DNA of 64,000 nt from Hetaerina americana. Taxonomy: Eukaryota > Arthropoda > Insecta > Odonata > Calopterygidae. Made by a program: the position numbers and the translations under genes. Location: assembly GCA_022747635.1 (NCBI GenBank), contig JAKTNV010000027.1:1219501-1283500 (forward strand), read 5' to 3'. Positions 61,881-64,000 of this stretch are shown here, in pieces (positions within the stretch are counted from its first letter, which is position 1; every line of letters starts with the position of its first letter). The notes under the pieces are model-generated. The model worked only from the letters and a program-made list of their open reading frames with translations, did not search any database and was not told the origin of the DNA.

Positions 61881-64000
61881 TATAAACTATGCGTAAAATA
61901 TATAAAGATTTACGACGGGGAAAAGTAAGCATTACGAGGCGTAAAATCCGTAAACCTCAAACCATTTTCTGAATGTCAGGGAAAATCGGAATAAATCCAT
62001 TTCTTCGAAGAATCATTGAGGAAATCAGCCATTAAAAGTAATCGATAGATGCTAGGATAAACAGAGAAAAAATGTTTTTTATCCTGGAAACAGCCTTGAC
62101 TGCAGAAGAGTTTGACGAGGCATGTGGATCGGCAAATTATCTCCCGGTTTGCCCGTAAGGGCGATGCTAATGAATTAAAGTCATCTGAGAATCGGAATAT
62201 TCGACACGACCTCTCTTCGAATGCGATGATTCCTGCTCGATGACCATCGCTACTTGCTTAAGAATTGCAGCGCAGAAAATCCGAGAGCACACGCAAAGAG
62301 GCGCAGCGTTTCTCTCTGCTGACTGAGGTGTCTTGTTGTCTGCGGTGATCACCCTTCAGGTATAGGTATACAAACATGATTATGGCTGACCACGTGATAA
62401 TTAAAAGACGATTTCGGGATTGAGTACAGAAGTAATGGGTAGCCACGTACTTTAGGGTTCGAAACAAGAATGGACATACTCCTTAGAAATAATTTTTGAA
62501 ACCCTTAATGGAAGTGTCGCTATAACGTTGTCAAAACTATTGCTTGGAGCCAGACGAAGGAAGTGAGAGACTGAGACCATTAACTGTCTTCCCTCCATAG
62601 TGAGAGAGATATTATGTCTCCCTGAAAGGTGAAAAAGTTTAGTCAAGTTGTTACGTGGTATGAAAACGACCGCACTTTATTGTTCGTGGAAAATTAGAAA
62701 ACACTGAGGCCAAACTTAGGCCAAATCATGTGGGACCAGAATAACTCTTACGTTTAATTTTCGTGTTTTTTTTAATTTGATAGCCATTGATATCACCTTA
62801 AAGAGCACCAATTTACTGTTTTCAAAAGTTTAATTTGTAGTTTTATTGTCTTTATTTTCCTTATGTAGTTGATATTCTATTTATTTCTGCTTAATAAACC
62901 AGGTATAAATTACATTTAAAAAATGTTAAGTATGGTTAACCATTTCCATTTTTTATCGACTAATTACGATCCACTTTCGACAAATTGATCAAAATAATTT
63001 TTCATTGTTTAAATTGAAATTTTTTTAAACTAACAGTGTTTTCCATGAACAGTGCGGGACCGTAGCTATTCCCGTACTCTGCATGCATGCTGTGATGCAG
63101 ACCCTGGCATACACAGGGTGTCGCGCAGATAGAGACGACACTGACAAGGTTGATATCACCGTAGGTGAAGCGTCCGCATACTTCTCCGAGAAAGGTAAAA
63201 TGAAGCTCAAGGACGGGTTACGAATTGACCGAAGCAGCTTAAAGCTTGAGCTCAATAGTCTAAAAGATACTCTCCGGATTGTGTAAATGAGAAAAACCAT
63301 GATACCAGGAGCAAATTTGATGGCGAGTCGATTTATTCCGATAACGTCAATAAGCATTGAGCAAGAAAAGGTGTAAAGGAGCAAAACAACTACAAGGGTA
63401 CCCACGTGATAGAGAGAGACAAAAATTAATGACTGCAGTTTGTTTCTGATTGTGGCAAGAAGAGACCGAGGTGGGCTTTACATGAATAAAACAATAATAA
63501 AGGTGGATTTTCTCACCTTAGGCATGAAAAGAAAAATTTCTCCCTAGCTCCAAGGTAAGAGGTGACAGGAAAAAATCGAAGTGGATTTATAGAATCGGTC
63601 TTTTATCAGGGAATAGAATGCATACCAAAGATGCTTGCCCGGCTCATCGTCTCCAGTGAGTGACGACGGATAACAATTAGTCGACTTGTTGAGATCCCCG
63701 GGTAGGATTGAAAGGTATTCTAGCTATTCAATACTTGTGAGGTCACATGCAATTATTTGAAAAAGTTTTTACCATATTTTTGCTGTTTTATTGCCTTCTA
63801 TTACCAAAATTAAGACCAAAGGGTATTCAATTAGGGACTAATAATTATGTTTTCTTAAATGAGACTATATTTCAGTAAAAACTTTGGGTTCAGTGCAAAG
63901 AGAGTTTCTCCGCAGCTCAGTCAAAACTCTACTGCCTACACTTTCCGAAATTCTTACTTGCAACTCAACCTCTACATATGTAAAGAGTTCCCCGTCGTTG
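61881..64000. other. Unassigned sequence
   Basis: No gene recognised. An open minus-strand frame at 63025-63405 is hydrophobic at its start and vaguely RT-like but unsupported. Confidence 0.45.

Noticed and set aside
63025..63405. Minus-strand frame with a vaguely RT-like INRLAIKF segment
   Set aside because: No second RT motif nearby and the start is simply hydrophobic; not enough to call.

Overview
The window reads as arthropod (probably insect) genomic DNA from a large, AT-rich, transposon-packed genome. The evidence is indirect: mariner, Ty3/gypsy, jockey, CR1-like and RTE retroelements, Penelope-like elements, tRNA-derived SINEs, long (AT)n tracts and a 9-10 bp minisatellite. I found no convincing host protein-coding gene, rRNA or intact tRNA. 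Every coding stretch I recognise belongs to a mobile element. I cannot name the species. Percent identities and boundaries were judged by eye.

Region 1-13.1 kb is dominated by a four-level nest of transposons. A CR1-like reverse transcriptase (RT) fragment (3340-3878, resuming at 12946) is split by an internally deleted mariner (3880-12945). The mariner is split by an element with two 763-bp inverted arms (3948-12248) flanked by a 13-bp target duplication. One arm of that element is split by a young Ty3/gypsy retrotransposon (5526-11879, 624-bp LTRs, TGGC duplication). The gypsy element lies on the minus strand. Its gag and pol are joined by a textbook -1 frameshift signal, it has a tRNA-Leu primer site, and its pol stops inside integrase next to a possible envelope remnant.

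Region 13-32 kb holds minus-strand CR1-like copies (15.9 and 17.6-19.0 kb, the latter interrupted by a Penelope-type inverted pair). It also has an almost complete jockey element (19.7-23.2 kb) with one nonsense codon in ORF2, a mariner relic (23.4-24.1 kb), and a second CR1-like family (28.0-29.95 kb) split by a 558-bp mariner with TA duplications. A GC-rich island without a recognisable gene follows at about 30 kb.

Region 31-50 kb contains two copies of a tRNA-derived SINE (31.4, 37.3 kb), an RTE fragment (34-35.1 kb), more CR1-like 3' fragments (32.8, 39.5, 45.0, 48.1 kb), another mariner relic (41.3 kb), Penelope-like repeats (42.8-44.2, 46.3-46.8 kb) and two (AT)n tracts. Region 50-64 kb has an esterase-like ORF1 fragment (50.3 kb), a perfect 187-bp inverted repeat (50.85-51.24 kb), a 1.8-kb CCCTTAAAA minisatellite (52.0-53.8 kb), a Penelope-like 3' end with a GIY-YIG remnant (54.3-54.9 kb), a third mariner relic (57.6 kb), a SINE-like head (58.4 kb) and an RTE tail (61.4 kb). 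The rest is unassigned AT-rich sequence.

The most striking recurrent signal is a short motif, CUGAnGA + one base + hairpin + GAAAC. It occurs in at least five different repeat types and resembles the hammerhead ribozyme core known from Penelope-like elements, but always with one extra nucleotide before stem II.
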